Source of the DNA: JBLNDJ01 sp050261515
GTDB taxonomy: Bacteria; Acidobacteriota; Terriglobia; Bryobacterales; Bryobacteraceae
Direction of reading: 5' to 3'
Assembly: GCA_050261515.1 (NCBI GenBank)
Contig: JBLNDJ010000025.1
Span: 1-64,000 of the forward strand
DNA: 64,000 nt
Notes under the pieces: generated by a model
What the model was told of the DNA's origin: nothing
Databases searched by the model: none
What the model saw: the letters and a program-made list of their open reading frames with translations, nothing else
Shown: positions 34,772 through 43,921 of the stretch, in pieces
How the letters are laid out: the number at the start of each line of letters is the position of its first letter
Numbering within the stretch: position 1 is the stretch's first letter
Program-made: the position numbers and the translations under genes

Positions 34772-35332
34772 ATGTCCACCTTGGTATTGCCAGCTATGAA
34801 CGAAGCCGTCGAGCCGATCCTCGAGGACTCACTGGAGCGCCAGAACCGTTTCATCTCCGAAAATCTGCGCCGTGTTTTCCTGTTGATCTACCGGATGGTG
34901 GGTAATGTGGCCGACGCGCAGGACCTGACGCAGGAGGTCTTCATCAAAGCCCTCCAGCGGCGGGATCAGTTGAAGGACGCCGCCAAGGCCGCGCACTGGC
35001 TGTCGCGCATAGCCACGAATACGGCGATCGATTATCTGCGGCGGCACGGGCGCGTGTCATTCTGCGACATCGACGACCCGGCGGAGCCGATCCGCTGCCC
35101 GTCGGACAGCCCCGAGCAGCGCGTGCTGCGCGCCGAGCGCGAGGCCATGCTTCAGGGCGGGCTCGAGACGCTGACGGCGCGCGAGCGCGCCGCTCTGCTG
35201 CTGCGCGACGTCGAGGGGTTGCCGGCCGATGAAGTGGCGCGGCACATGGATTGTTCGAAAGCGACGGTGCGTTCGCACATCGCCAACGCGCGCGTGAAAT
35301 TCAGGCGTTACCTGAGCAGGAGAGAGGCATGA
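34772..35332 (+). CDS. ECF-type RNA polymerase sigma factor
   Basis: The 186-residue protein has region 2 (IYRMVGNVADAQDLTQEVFIKAL, with AHWLSRIATNTAIDYLRR) and region 4 (LTARERAALLLRDVEGLPADEVARHMDCSKATVRSHI), the two parts of an extracytoplasmic-function sigma factor. The start at 34772 is the first ATG without excess N-terminal sequence; ATG 34796 is possible. It is followed with an ATGA overlap by its probable anti-sigma factor. Confidence 0.92.
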   Translation: MSTLVLPAMNEAVEPILEDSLERQNRFISENLRRVFLLIYRMVGNVADAQDLTQEVFIKALQRRDQLKDAAKAAHWLSRIATNTAIDYLRRHGRVSFCDIDDPAEPIRCPSDSPEQRVLRAEREAMLQGGLETLTARERAALLLRDVEGLPADEVARHMDCSKATVRSHIANARVKFRRYLSRREA

Positions 35333-35913
35333 GGCCGCATCCGGCGGAAGAAACGCTGGCGCTTTATGCGGGCCGCGACCTGGGTCTGTGGACCCGCCTG
35401 CGGGTCGCCGCGCACGTGCGGGACTGCGAGCGCTGCGGACGGCACGTCGAGGAGTTCCGTGGGCTGCGCGATTTTCTCGACGCGGGACGGGGCGCAATGC
35501 CGCGCGGAGCGGCCTGGGACGCGATGGCGTCCGAGATGAAGGCGAACATACGCGTCGGGCTGGCGGCGGGACAGTGCGTGGCCGGGGACAGTTCCGAACC
35601 GGTGCGGCTGCCGTGGCGCACGCCCGCGGTGGCGCTTCCGGTGCTGATTGTGGTGCTGCTCGGTTGGGTGCTCCAGATGGTGCAGCCGCCCCCGGCGCTG
35701 TCGCCGGCGCGGCCGGAGGCCTCCGACGTGGTGCTCGACGGCGGGCCGGCGCTGGCGGGCATCGGAGTCGAGCAGGACGGCCGCGGCTTCCGCATCATGC
35801 ACCCGCGAGCCGCGCAGAACGCAGTCTTTACTGTAGGTGGTGATTCCGTCAATTCGCGTTATCTCGACGCTGAGACGGGTCAGGTGACGATCAGTCATGT
35901 CTACGCGGAATAG
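35329..35913 (+). CDS. Membrane anti-sigma factor with zinc-finger N-terminus
   Basis: The 194-residue protein has an HxxxCxxC motif (HVRDCERCG) near residue 30, as in ZAS-type anti-sigma domains, then one membrane segment at about residues 100-117 (VALPVLIVVLLGWVLQMV) and an outer domain of about 75 residues. It would hold the ECF sigma factor at the inner membrane until a signal arrives. Its start codon overlaps the sigma stop codon, and its end overlaps the next gene by 17 bases. Confidence 0.88.
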   Translation: MRPHPAEETLALYAGRDLGLWTRLRVAAHVRDCERCGRHVEEFRGLRDFLDAGRGAMPRGAAWDAMASEMKANIRVGLAAGQCVAGDSSEPVRLPWRTPAVALPVLIVVLLGWVLQMVQPPPALSPARPEASDVVLDGGPALAGIGVEQDGRGFRIMHPRAAQNAVFTVGGDSVNSRYLDAETGQVTISHVYAE

Positions 35914-37030
35914 TCCGTTCGTGCTGTTGCTCACGGCGCTCGCAGGTTGGGCGCAAACGCCGCAGCCCGCGAGTTCCGCGAAGATCAACTTCCCGCCCGA
36001 TTCGCCCGTCGTGCTCGATTCGGCCGACTGGGGCGAATCTCGGACCGAGGCCCGTGGCGGCGCCCTCGTGCTCGACCTCCACACCGCGCTCCGCCTGCGC
36101 AACACGAGCCAGATGCGCATCCGCGGCATCACGCTGATCGTGCAGGCGCAGGAAGTGACGCCCGGCGGCAAGGCGTCGGTGGCGGTGCCGAGCCTCGACG
36201 TGCATCCCGGCGAGACGTTCCCGATCCGGGTGGATCTGCGGCTGCTGCGCCCGATGTTCAACGGCGCCGGGCCGCTGGCGGAAATCGGCCTCGACGGCGT
36301 GCTCTTCGAAGACCTCTCTTTCTACGGGCCGGACAAGCTGAACTCCCGCCGCGCGATGACCGCGTGGGAGCTCGAAGCGCGCAGGGACCGCCGGTACTTC
36401 AAGTCGATCCTCGAAGCTCACGGGCCGGACGGCCTGCGGCAGGAAATGATCGAGGCGGTGAGCCGTATGGCCGCGCGCCCGCAAGTGGATGTGCAGGTGG
36501 TGCGGCGAGGCCGCGCAACCGCGGTGGCCGCCAGGGAGCGGTCGATCGAGTTCGCTTTCCTTCGCATGCCGGACGCCCCGCTCGAGCCGCTGAGCGGCAT
36601 CGCGCGAGTGGCCGGAAGCGAAGCGCGAAGCCCGCGCATTCAGGTTGTGAACCGCTCGGACCGCCCAATCCGCTACTTCGAGATCGGGTGGATCATCCGT
36701 GACGGCCAGGGCCGCGAATTTCTCGCGGGAGCGGTGCCGGGTTCGGAAGCGGGCCTGAAACTAGCCCCGGGAGCCAGGAGCGAGATCGCCGACCAGGCCG
36801 CGCTCCGCTTCACGCGCCAGCCCGGCCAGCCGGTTCTCATCGAAGGCATGACCGGCTTCGTGAGCCAGGTGGAATTCTCCGACGGAGCCATCTGGATCCC
36901 GAGCCGCGCCGCGCTGAGTGACCCGCAGCTTCGAGGAGTGCTCGTGCCGTCGCCCGAAGAGCAGCGCCTGGCGGATCTGTACCGCAAGAAGGGCCTGGCG
37001 GCGCTGGTGAACGAACTCCGCAAGTTCTAA
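35897..37030 (+). CDS. Secreted protein of unknown function
   Basis: A 377-residue protein with a signal peptide (VLLLTALAGWAQ). The mature part is beta-rich (TALRLRNTSQMRIRGITLIV; VPSLDVHPGETFPIRVDLRL; IRYFEIGWIIRDGQGREFL). I do not recognise a named domain. It is translated as the third gene of the sigma/anti-sigma operon (17-base overlap), so its expression probably depends on the ECF sigma factor. It could be a target or a sensor of that system. Confidence 0.72.
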   Translation: MSTRNSPFVLLLTALAGWAQTPQPASSAKINFPPDSPVVLDSADWGESRTEARGGALVLDLHTALRLRNTSQMRIRGITLIVQAQEVTPGGKASVAVPSLDVHPGETFPIRVDLRLLRPMFNGAGPLAEIGLDGVLFEDLSFYGPDKLNSRRAMTAWELEARRDRRYFKSILEAHGPDGLRQEMIEAVSRMAARPQVDVQVVRRGRATAVAARERSIEFAFLRMPDAPLEPLSGIARVAGSEARSPRIQVVNRSDRPIRYFEIGWIIRDGQGREFLAGAVPGSEAGLKLAPGARSEIADQAALRFTRQPGQPVLIEGMTGFVSQVEFSDGAIWIPSRAALSDPQLRGVLVPSPEEQRLADLYRKKGLAALVNELRKF

Positions 37031-37130
37031 GCGCAAAGCTGCTCTGCGTCCTCTGCACTCTGCGGTGAAGAATCCCTCCTGTCCGTCCCGGCGGCGCCGG
37101 TGACACGGCGCGATACCATAGAAGCTCGCT

Positions 37131-38456
37131 ATGATCAAAATTCTCTCTCGCAGCATCTTCGTCATTCTTCTCGCTCTGGCGTGCCTGGCGCCCGCGCAGG
37201 ACCGCGCCGCACGCATCCAGGTGTTCGTTGCGCCGGACCATGCCGACTGGAAATACGCGCCCGGCGAGAACGTCACGTTCACGATTCGCGCGCTGCGCGA
37301 CGGCGCTCCGGCTTCCGGCCTGAAGCTCACCTACACGGCCGGACCCGAAATGGTCGAACCGGTGCTCACCCGCACGGTCACGCTCGGCGCTGAGGGCCTG
37401 CGCGTCGATGCGGGCACGATGAAGCAGCCCGGCTTCCTGCGCCTTATCGCGAAGGTTGAAGAGAACGGGCACACGTATCGCGGCCTCGCCACGGCCGGTT
37501 TCGCGCCGGAGAAAATCCAGCCGGTGACTATGGACCCGCCCGGTTTCGACGAGTTCTGGCGCGCGGGGAAGGCAGAGCTGGCGAAAATTCCCGTCGAGGC
37601 CGAGCGCAGGCTGCTGCCCGAGGTTTCGACCGCGAAAGCGAACTGCTACGAGGTCGGCATCCTGAGCGCCGGCGTGGATAACGACGAAACCAGCCGCATC
37701 TTCGGTATCCTGTGCGAGCCGAAGGCGCCCGGCAAGTACCCCGCGGTGCTGCGCGTCCCCGGCGCCGGCGTTTACCGCCATGGCGGCATGGTGAGGGAGG
37801 CCGAAAAGGGCGCCATCACGCTGGTGATCGGCATTCACGGCATTCCGCTTCACCTCGACCCCGGCGTGTATCAGCTTTTGAGCAACGCTTCGCTGCACGA
37901 GTACTGGCGCTACAACCTCGACCAGAAGGAGCGCTACTACTACCGCCGCGTGTATCTCGGCTGCGTGCGTGCGAACGACTACCTCACCTCGCTCCCGAAC
38001 TGGGACGGCAAGACGCTCGCGGTCACGGGCGGCAGCCAGGGCGGAGCGCTCTCGATCGTGACGGCCGGGCTCGATCCGCGCGTGAAGGCGCTGGCGTCAT
38101 ATTACCCCGCGCTCTCCGACATGGCCGGGTACGTGCAGGGCCGCGCGGGCGGCTGGCCGCACGCGTTCCGTCCGAAAGAGAACCGCACCAAGGAGAAGCT
38201 TGAGACCGCGGCCTTTTACGACGTGGTCAACTTCGCGCGCCGCGTGAAGGCGCCCGGGCTTTATTCGTGGGGTTACAACGACGAGGCTTGCCCGCCGACC
38301 TCGACCTACGCGGCCTACAACGTGATCACGGCGCCCAAGTCGCTCCTGCTCGCGCTCGAAACCGGCCACTGGACGGTGCCCGAACAGACCGAGCGCGTGA
38401 GCGCCTGGCTGGACGAGTACCTCAGGACAGGCGTGGCTCCGGCGGCGGCCCGCTAG
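37131..38456 (+). CDS. Secreted acetyl xylan esterase (AXE1)-like alpha/beta hydrolase
   Basis: The 441-residue protein has a signal peptide (FVILLALACLAPAQ), an N-terminal beta domain (about residues 25-130) and an alpha/beta hydrolase domain of the cephalosporin-C deacetylase/AXE1 type. The nucleophile is Ser302 in GGSQGG, the acid is likely in YNDEACPP and the His in ETGHWTV. The family removes acetyl groups from xylan or small esters. The stop codon is shared with the convergent gene: CTAG at 38453-38456 reads as stop on both strands. Confidence 0.85.
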   Translation: MIKILSRSIFVILLALACLAPAQDRAARIQVFVAPDHADWKYAPGENVTFTIRALRDGAPASGLKLTYTAGPEMVEPVLTRTVTLGAEGLRVDAGTMKQPGFLRLIAKVEENGHTYRGLATAGFAPEKIQPVTMDPPGFDEFWRAGKAELAKIPVEAERRLLPEVSTAKANCYEVGILSAGVDNDETSRIFGILCEPKAPGKYPAVLRVPGAGVYRHGGMVREAEKGAITLVIGIHGIPLHLDPGVYQLLSNASLHEYWRYNLDQKERYYYRRVYLGCVRANDYLTSLPNWDGKTLAVTGGSQGGALSIVTAGLDPRVKALASYYPALSDMAGYVQGRAGGWPHAFRPKENRTKEKLETAAFYDVVNFARRVKAPGLYSWGYNDEACPPTSTYAAYNVITAPKSLLLALETGHWTVPEQTERVSAWLDEYLRTGVAPAAAR

Positions 38457-39931
38457 GTTCGGGGCCGCATGTCGCCCGTGTCTTCGTAGCGCTGGTGAAA
38501 CGAGAAGGCTGCGCGCAGCGTGTGCGGCGCGTAGCACGATCCCGCGAGGCGCGCATACGCGTGCAGCGCCTCGCGATAATCCGGGTGTGCGCAGCGGTCG
38601 ATGATCGCACAGGCCCGCTCGCGCGGAGCGAGCCCGCGCAGATCCGCGACGCCCCATTCGGTGGCGACCGCCTGAACCGAGTGCTCGCTGTGATCCACGT
38701 GGCTGACCAGCGGCACGATCGTGCTGATCTTCCCGCCCTTCGCGGTTGACGGGCAGGTGAAGATCGAGAGATACGCGTTGCGTGTGAAATCGCCCGACCC
38801 GCCGATGCCGTTCATCATCCCGCGCCCGAAAATGTGCGTGCTGTTCACGTTGCCTGAGAGGTCAACTTCGAGCGCCGTGTTCATCGAGATGACGCCCAAG
38901 CGGCGGATGACCTCGGGATGGTTCGTGATTTCCTGCGGCCGCAGCACGATCCGCTGCTTGAACCATTCGAGGTTCGCGTAGATGCGCGCCAGCATATGCG
39001 GGCTCATGGTGAATGCCGAGCAGCTTACGAACCGCACGCGCCCGCTCTCCATGAGCGCCACGGCGGCGTTTTGCGCGACCTCGGTGTACATGTCGAAAGC
39101 GGGGATCTCCGGATGTTCGCCCATCGTCGCGAGCACGGCGTTGGCGATGTCGCCGACGCCGGACTGCACGGGCAGAAACTCCGGTGGGATGCGGCCGGCG
39201 CGCAGTTCCGCTGCGAGGAATTCGGTCACGTTGCGCCCGATGCGCGCGCCGGCCTCGCCGGGCTCATCGAAAGGCGTCCCGGGGTCGGGCGAGTCCGTCT
39301 CGATCACGCCGGCGATTTTGGCCGGGTCGATGCGGAACACGGGCGAGCCGATGCGGTCCGAGGCCTTGTAGACCGGGATTTCGCGGCGATGCGGCGGGTC
39401 GGCGGGCTCGTAGAGGTCGTGCATCCCGCGCAGGGCGAGCGGGTGGCGGCGATTCAGTTCGATCAGGACGCGTGGGGCGAGCGCGCAATACGTCGGCGCG
39501 GCGCCCACGGCCGACGTGAGCAGGACGTCGCCTTCGTCGGTCACCTCGGCCGCCTCGACGACCGCCCAATCGAGCTTGCCGAGCGAACCGTACCGCAGGG
39601 CTTGCGTCAGATGCGACAGGTGCATGTCGTGGAACCGCACGCGGCCGGCGTTGATTTGCGCGCGCAACGCAGCGTCGCATTGCCATGGGACGCGCGAGGC
39701 GATCGCGTCCGCCGCGGCGAGCGCGCCGTCGAAGGCGGGGCCGGTCGAGACTGTGATTACGTTGAGCTGAAACGGGCGCCCGGCCGCGTGCTCCTCGCGG
39801 GCGCGTGCGGCCAGCGCGGCGGCTGTGGCCTTGGGGACGCCGGTGGTGGTGAATCCGCCGAATCCGGCGGTCTCGCCGTTACGGATCATGTGCGCGGCTT
39901 CGGCGGCGGTGAGCCGGGGATAGCGGGACAT
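38453..39931 (-). CDS. Acetyl-CoA hydrolase/CoA-transferase family protein
   Basis: A 492-residue member of the succinyl-CoA:acetate CoA-transferase / acetyl-CoA hydrolase family. It has GETAGFGGFTTTGVPKA at the N-terminus, LPVQSGVGDIANAVLATM in the middle, and GIGGSGDFTRNAYLSIF near the C-terminus. Such enzymes move CoA between acetate and succinate or other acids. The ATG at 39931 gives the typical SRYPRLTAAEAA start; a longer frame upstream is not supported. It is convergent with the esterase gene. Confidence 0.92.
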   Translation of the reverse strand: MSRYPRLTAAEAAHMIRNGETAGFGGFTTTGVPKATAAALAARAREEHAAGRPFQLNVITVSTGPAFDGALAAADAIASRVPWQCDAALRAQINAGRVRFHDMHLSHLTQALRYGSLGKLDWAVVEAAEVTDEGDVLLTSAVGAAPTYCALAPRVLIELNRRHPLALRGMHDLYEPADPPHRREIPVYKASDRIGSPVFRIDPAKIAGVIETDSPDPGTPFDEPGEAGARIGRNVTEFLAAELRAGRIPPEFLPVQSGVGDIANAVLATMGEHPEIPAFDMYTEVAQNAAVALMESGRVRFVSCSAFTMSPHMLARIYANLEWFKQRIVLRPQEITNHPEVIRRLGVISMNTALEVDLSGNVNSTHIFGRGMMNGIGGSGDFTRNAYLSIFTCPSTAKGGKISTIVPLVSHVDHSEHSVQAVATEWGVADLRGLAPRERACAIIDRCAHPDYREALHAYARLAGSCYAPHTLRAAFSFHQRYEDTGDMRPRT

Positions 39932-39945
39932 AGGCGCTCTCTCCG

Positions 39946-40209
39946 ATGATACGATTGAACGCGATGCTATTCTGCGCGCGAGTCGATCCCCAACGAGCGA
40001 TCGGACGCTCCCCCGACCACCTGAGCCTGGACGAGCTCGCCGCGCTCGAAGGCAAGTTCGTGGCGCTCGAGATCTACACGCCGAAGTCTGTGCCGCTGCG
40101 GACGATCGAGGCCGTCGGCGACACGGCAGAAGACTGCATCCGCCAACTCGCCGCCCGAGGCCGCGACCCAAGGCATTTCGAATTCACAATGTTGAAGGCG
40201 CGGCGCTGA
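39946..40209 (+). CDS. Small conserved-looking protein of unknown function
   Basis: The 87-residue frame reads DELAALEGKFVALEIYTPKS, then a short alpha/beta part with TAEDCIRQLAARG. The GKFVAL strand followed by an EDCIRQL helix recalls the DUF5678 pattern, but I am not sure. It is divergent from the CoA-transferase with 14 bases between the start codons. Two ATGs (39946 and 39964) are possible. The tRNA-Pro promoter begins inside its 3' end. Confidence 0.6.
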   Translation: MIRLNAMLFCARVDPQRAIGRSPDHLSLDELAALEGKFVALEIYTPKSVPLRTIEAVGDTAEDCIRQLAARGRDPRHFEFTMLKARR

Positions 40210-40220
40210 GGCGGTACACT
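40192..40220 (+). promoter_or_regulatory. Promoter of the tRNA-Pro gene
   Basis: TTGAAG (40192-40197) and TACACT (40215-40220) are 17 bases apart, a good sigma-70 layout. Transcription would start at about 40227, nine bases before the mature tRNA. The -35 box lies in the end of the preceding small gene. Confidence 0.7.
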
Positions 40221-40235
40221 GAGAAGGTTCGCCGT

Positions 40236-40313
40236 CGGGGCGTGGCTCAGCCTGGCTAGAGCGCCTGGTTCGGGACCAGGAGGTCGGTGGTTCGAATCCA
40301 CTCGCCCCGACCA
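40236..40313 (+). tRNA. tRNA-Pro (anticodon CGG)
   Basis: The acceptor stem CGGGGCG (40236-40242) pairs with CGCCCCG (40303-40309). The anticodon stem CCTGG/CCAGG closes the loop TTCGGGA, giving anticodon CGG. The T arm has GGTTCGAATCC, and the discriminator A is followed by an encoded CCA. All arms are intact. Confidence 0.96.
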
Positions 40314-40614
40314 AATTCCTCAAAGACTTACAGACAATCCCACCTGAAACCAGGGTCCAAACAGGGTCCAAAACCAAAAATTCCGCCAAAGCAGAGTCTG
40401 CACGTGGACTCTGTAGGTATGTAGGCATTGGGTGATTACAGTCTGCCTGAGTAAAATATGTTGCTCAGACAGGATTTCAAAATCGCCATATAGGAGCACC
40501 GTCCCACCATGCCTACAGGACCGCCGCCCGTGGCCCAGGGGCGCGCCCGGGCGGCAAATTACGGTGCGGCACGGTGGATGCGCGGGTGCAAGGGCCCGTG
40601 ACGGGCGGGTTCAG
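40314..40614. other. Spacer after tRNA-Pro with hairpins, no gene
   Basis: This 301-base stretch holds no convincing gene. It has a tandem CAGGGTCCAAA (about 40361-40382), a hairpin CAGAGTC-TGCACGTG-GACTCTG (about 40391-40412) that may end tRNA transcription, and a further imperfect inverted repeat (CTGCCTGAG/CTCAGACAG) near 40443-40473. tRNA 3' ends are frequent integration sites, but I found neither an integrase gene nor a repeated copy of the tRNA end in the window. Confidence 0.45.
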
Positions 40615-43245
40615 TTACTCGTGCCGTAGCGTCCGCATCGGATCCACGCGTGCGGCGCGTACCGCAGGAATCGCAACGGCGGCCGCCGCCACTAGGGCCA
40701 GCGCGGCGACCGCCGCCGCAATGGTCGAGCCGTCCTGCCCGCCCACCCCAAAGAGCAGTGACGCCGCGAAACGCCCACATCCGAGCATGAGAGGTATGCC
40801 GGCGGCAACGCCCGACGCGACGATCCAGGCGGACTCTCGCAAGAAGAGCGCGACGATGGCCGACCGCTGCGCGCCCATCGAGAGTCTGATTCCGATCTCC
40901 CGCGTTCGTCGCGATACCGCGAACGACAGTACGCCGTAGAGCCCGATAGCCGCCAGCGCCGCTGCTACCGCGCCGAGGAGCGTCGAAAGAAACGCGAGCA
41001 GCCGTTCCCGCGAGAGAGCCTCGTTAATTTGCATCTCCATTGTCATCGCTGCTCCAAGCGGCACGCGCTGACCCAACTCTCGTACGATCGCCTGCAATCG
41101 CCCGATTGCCGCTGGCGCTAGCGACGTTGTTCGCGCGATGAGGTATAGCCGATCTGGAAAGCCGCCGTGTGTAACCGGCAAATACATCACAGCGTGCGGC
41201 TCCTCTCGGATGTACCGGAACTTCGACGTTCGCGCCACCCCGACCACGCGCACCTGCCGTCCCCCGCCATACGCGAACACCTTGCCCAACGCGTCGCCAC
41301 CAAGGAATTGGCGGGCGAACTGCTCGTTCACAATCGCCGCGCCCTCGCCGTTCCGGCCGTCGCTGTCGTGGTCCGTGAAATCGCGACCCGCGACCAATGG
41401 TGTCCCCAGTGCTCGAAAGTAGCCGCCGCTAATCCCCGTCCAATACGTGACCGGCCGTGCCGGGCCGGTCGCCGCGTAGCCGGGAATGCTTAACACAATC
41501 GATTGCATGCTGCCTGAAAGCACGCTGAGTTGTGTGAAGGCCGCCGCCCGCGTCTCCGGCAGCTCGCGCGCCCGACGTAGGAACTCCGTAAAAAATGGCT
41601 CCGCCTGCTTTTCGTACCCGGTCTTGCTCAGGTCGACCGGCACAATCGCCACATTCTCCGCGTGCAGACCGAGGTCCACCGACCGGAGATTATGCAGCGT
41701 CCTGGAAAACAGTGCCGCGCAAAACACGAGCGCCAGCGACAGCGCGATCTGCGCCGCGATCACTGCGCTCGAGAGCATCTGCCGCCGTGCGGGCCGCGCC
41801 AGGACCGTTCCTTGGATCGCCGATAACGGATCGGCCCGGGATGCGCGCCACGCGGGCAGCAGGCCGAATAGGACTCCGGCCAGCAGCGTAACTGCAGCAG
41901 AGAAACTGAAGACCAGCGCATCCGGACGTACGAGCTTCATCAGCCCATCCGCTTGCGGCAATAGACGTAGCAGCACTTGGATCAGCACTAGCGCCAAGAT
42001 CCATCCGCCTACGCCGCCGGCCACCGCAAGCAGTGCGGCCTCCGTCAGGAATTGTCGGAACAGCACCGCTCGCGACGCCCCTATCGCCGCTCGCATTCCG
42101 GCTTCCCGCGTCCGCTCCACTGACCGGACCAACAGCAACGCGGAAACGTTGGCGCAAGCCGCCAGCAGTAGCACGCCCACAAGCAAGAGCAGCACCAATA
42201 CCGGTTTGCCCATCTGCTCCTGTCTGGAATTGATTCCTTGGCTCCCGTCAAAGAGGAGGAAATCATCGTGCGGCCCCATCTGCGGGCCGGTGACTCTCTG
42301 AATCTGCCGCCCTGTGACGTTCAGCCACGCCATCGCCTGTGCCGCTGTGATGCCCGGCTTCAGCCGCGCGATCAGAAACAGAAAGCTGGCGGAGTCATCG
42401 CGCTTCATCCCCAAGAGAGTCTCAGCCATCGATGTGGGCGCCTGTAAATCGCTCGGCTCGTGCAGGGAAGCGCCCGCAAACCCGCGCTCCGTCACGCCCA
42501 CAATCTGGAACGGCTGCCCATTCAGCAGCACGCGACGCCCAACGACCGCGGCATCGCCTGCGAACCGATTCTGCCATAACTTGTAGCTAATGACGCATAT
42601 CGGGCTCGCGCCCTCGGCCCCGTCGTCGCTCTCGTCCAGCAGCCGCCCAGCCGCTGGCCGGACTCCAAGCATCCGATAATAGTTGCCGCTCACCGATTCC
42701 GCCCGGAGCCGCTCGGTCTCCTCTCGATCCGTAAGCGTCACATCCTCCTGGGTCATTGCCAGCACGTCTTCGAAATCCCCCGGCTGCTTTCGCAACTCCT
42801 TGAAGAACGCATACGAAAAACAGCAGTTCTCCATGTGGAATTGTTCGTTCTTCTGCCGGAGGATAGTCAGCCGGGCCGCGTCCGCGACCGGAAGCTTTTT
42901 GACATGAATCGCATTGGCGAACGAAAACACTGCCGTGTTGGCCCCCAGTGCAACTGCCATCGAGACTACCGCCACGGCCGTGAACGCCGGCCGGCGCGCC
43001 ATGCTACGCAGCGCCCAACGTAAGTCGCGAACTGGCGTGTCGATCCAGCGCACCGTCCACTCCTCACGAGTGCGCTCCGCGATCCTGGTGGCATTCCCAA
43101 ACCAGCGTCGCGCCGTCATCTCTGCCTCGTCAGGCGTCATTCCGGCCGCCAGCCGCTCCTCGATCTCAAGATCGAGGTGCGCGGCCATCTCGGCGCGCAG
43201 GTCGTCTTCTCGCTTGCGCCGCCCGCACAGTTTGCTCCACCACAT
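40615..43245 (-). CDS. MacB-like ABC permease of the ADOP type
   Basis: An 876-residue protein: an N-terminal helical prefix (KREDDLRAEMAAHLDLEIEE, as in the permease prefix domain), a first membrane segment (AVAVVSMAVALGANTAVFSF), a MacB periplasmic core domain, and two FtsX domains with four C-terminal membrane segments each. The end reads RVDPMRTLRHE, a hallmark of acidobacterial duplicated orphan permeases, which have no ATPase next to them. The role is thought to be efflux or envelope transport. It lies 4 bases after the PadR gene, its likely regulator. Confidence 0.93.
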   Translation of the reverse strand: MWWSKLCGRRKREDDLRAEMAAHLDLEIEERLAAGMTPDEAEMTARRWFGNATRIAERTREEWTVRWIDTPVRDLRWALRSMARRPAFTAVAVVSMAVALGANTAVFSFANAIHVKKLPVADAARLTILRQKNEQFHMENCCFSYAFFKELRKQPGDFEDVLAMTQEDVTLTDREETERLRAESVSGNYYRMLGVRPAAGRLLDESDDGAEGASPICVISYKLWQNRFAGDAAVVGRRVLLNGQPFQIVGVTERGFAGASLHEPSDLQAPTSMAETLLGMKRDDSASFLFLIARLKPGITAAQAMAWLNVTGRQIQRVTGPQMGPHDDFLLFDGSQGINSRQEQMGKPVLVLLLLVGVLLLAACANVSALLLVRSVERTREAGMRAAIGASRAVLFRQFLTEAALLAVAGGVGGWILALVLIQVLLRLLPQADGLMKLVRPDALVFSFSAAVTLLAGVLFGLLPAWRASRADPLSAIQGTVLARPARRQMLSSAVIAAQIALSLALVFCAALFSRTLHNLRSVDLGLHAENVAIVPVDLSKTGYEKQAEPFFTEFLRRARELPETRAAAFTQLSVLSGSMQSIVLSIPGYAATGPARPVTYWTGISGGYFRALGTPLVAGRDFTDHDSDGRNGEGAAIVNEQFARQFLGGDALGKVFAYGGGRQVRVVGVARTSKFRYIREEPHAVMYLPVTHGGFPDRLYLIARTTSLAPAAIGRLQAIVRELGQRVPLGAAMTMEMQINEALSRERLLAFLSTLLGAVAAALAAIGLYGVLSFAVSRRTREIGIRLSMGAQRSAIVALFLRESAWIVASGVAAGIPLMLGCGRFAASLLFGVGGQDGSTIAAAVAALALVAAAAVAIPAVRAARVDPMRTLRHE

Positions 43246-43249
43246 ACGC

Positions 43250-43600
43250 CTACACCTCCGGCGCCAGCACCCGCGCCATCGCCTCGACAAAGCGCCGCCA
43301 CTGCGACGCTGCAGACATGACCTGCTTTCGTCCCGCCGCCGTGAGGCGGTAGTACTTCGCCCGCCGGCCATTCGGCGACTTCTTCCACTCCGCTGTTAAC
43401 CAGCCGCGCTGCAGCAGCCGCTGCAGCGCCGGGTAAAGAGAACCGTTGTCCACGACGAACTCACGACGTGATTGGTGCTCCAGGAATTGCGCGATACCGT
43501 AAGCATGATTCTCTCCCGCCTGTAGACTGCGGAGGATCAGCACATCAAGGGTGCCTTGCAGGAATTCGAGCGGTTCACGTAGATTGTCTACCGTAGACAT
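43250..43600 (-). CDS. PadR-family transcriptional regulator
   Basis: A 116-residue winged-helix protein: LQGTLDVLILRSLQAGENHAYG-like opening, the recognition region VDNGSLYPALQRLLQRGWLT, and the wing WKKSPNGRRAKYYRLTAAG. It normally represses the permease gene that follows in the same operon. The ATG at 43600 is preferred over an upstream in-frame start because the PadR fold begins there. A perfect palindrome covers the start codon region and may be its own operator. Confidence 0.93.
   Translation of the reverse strand: MSTVDNLREPLEFLQGTLDVLILRSLQAGENHAYGIAQFLEHQSRREFVVDNGSLYPALQRLLQRGWLTAEWKKSPNGRRAKYYRLTAAGRKQVMSAASQWRRFVEAMARVLAPEV
43586..43598. promoter_or_regulatory. Perfect palindrome at the padR start, possible operator
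   Basis: GTCTAC-C-GTAGAC is a 13-base perfect palindrome that touches the padR start codon (43598-43600). A related TACTACGGATACT segment follows on the promoter side (43599-43612). Autorepression by PadR would fit the position, but no binding data are available from the sequence. Confidence 0.45.
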
Positions 43601-43785
43601 ACTACGGATACTAAGGCCATTTGCTGGCGGTGTCAATCCCCAGGGCATCCAGGCAACGCGAAGCCGTGCTGAAACGTTTACGCGCCTTACAACTCGCCGT
43701 TAGCTCTGCGGCCAGATCTGCGATAAACCGCAAAAGGAGTCTTATCCAAATATGTAGGCGCTTGAAAACAACAGGAATAAAACAT

Positions 43786-43815
43786 TTGACCTCCGCGATG
43801 TTCTGTTGCGATAAT
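43786..43815 (+). promoter_or_regulatory. Sigma-70-like promoter for the phage-type genes
   Basis: TTGACC (43786-43791) and GATAAT (43810-43815) with an 18-base spacer. The next gene starts about 100 bases downstream. Confidence 0.6.
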
Positions 43816-43830
43816 CCCGGCAGCTAAACG

Positions 43831-43850
43831 CGCGGCGCCGGGACGCCGCG
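43831..43850 (+). promoter_or_regulatory. GC-rich leader hairpin
   Basis: CGCGGCG (43831-43837) and CGCCGCG (43844-43850) form a seven-base perfect stem with a six-base loop, just downstream of the predicted transcription start. It could stabilise the leader or act as an attenuator. No T-run follows. Confidence 0.45.
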
Positions 43851-43921
43851 ACTCAAAACTCCTTCCCGCTCCTGGTCAGGAGAAGTGTTTCCTTCGGCAG
43901 TTCATCGAGCACAGCCCACGT

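Larger units (their letters stand above)
43601..43921. other. Spacer between padR and the prophage remnant
   Basis: This 321-base spacer has no gene that I can support. It contains a promoter (43786-43815) and a GC-rich hairpin (43831-43850) in front of the first phage-type gene. It is probably the left boundary zone of the prophage remnant, but I see no attachment repeat in it. Confidence 0.5.
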
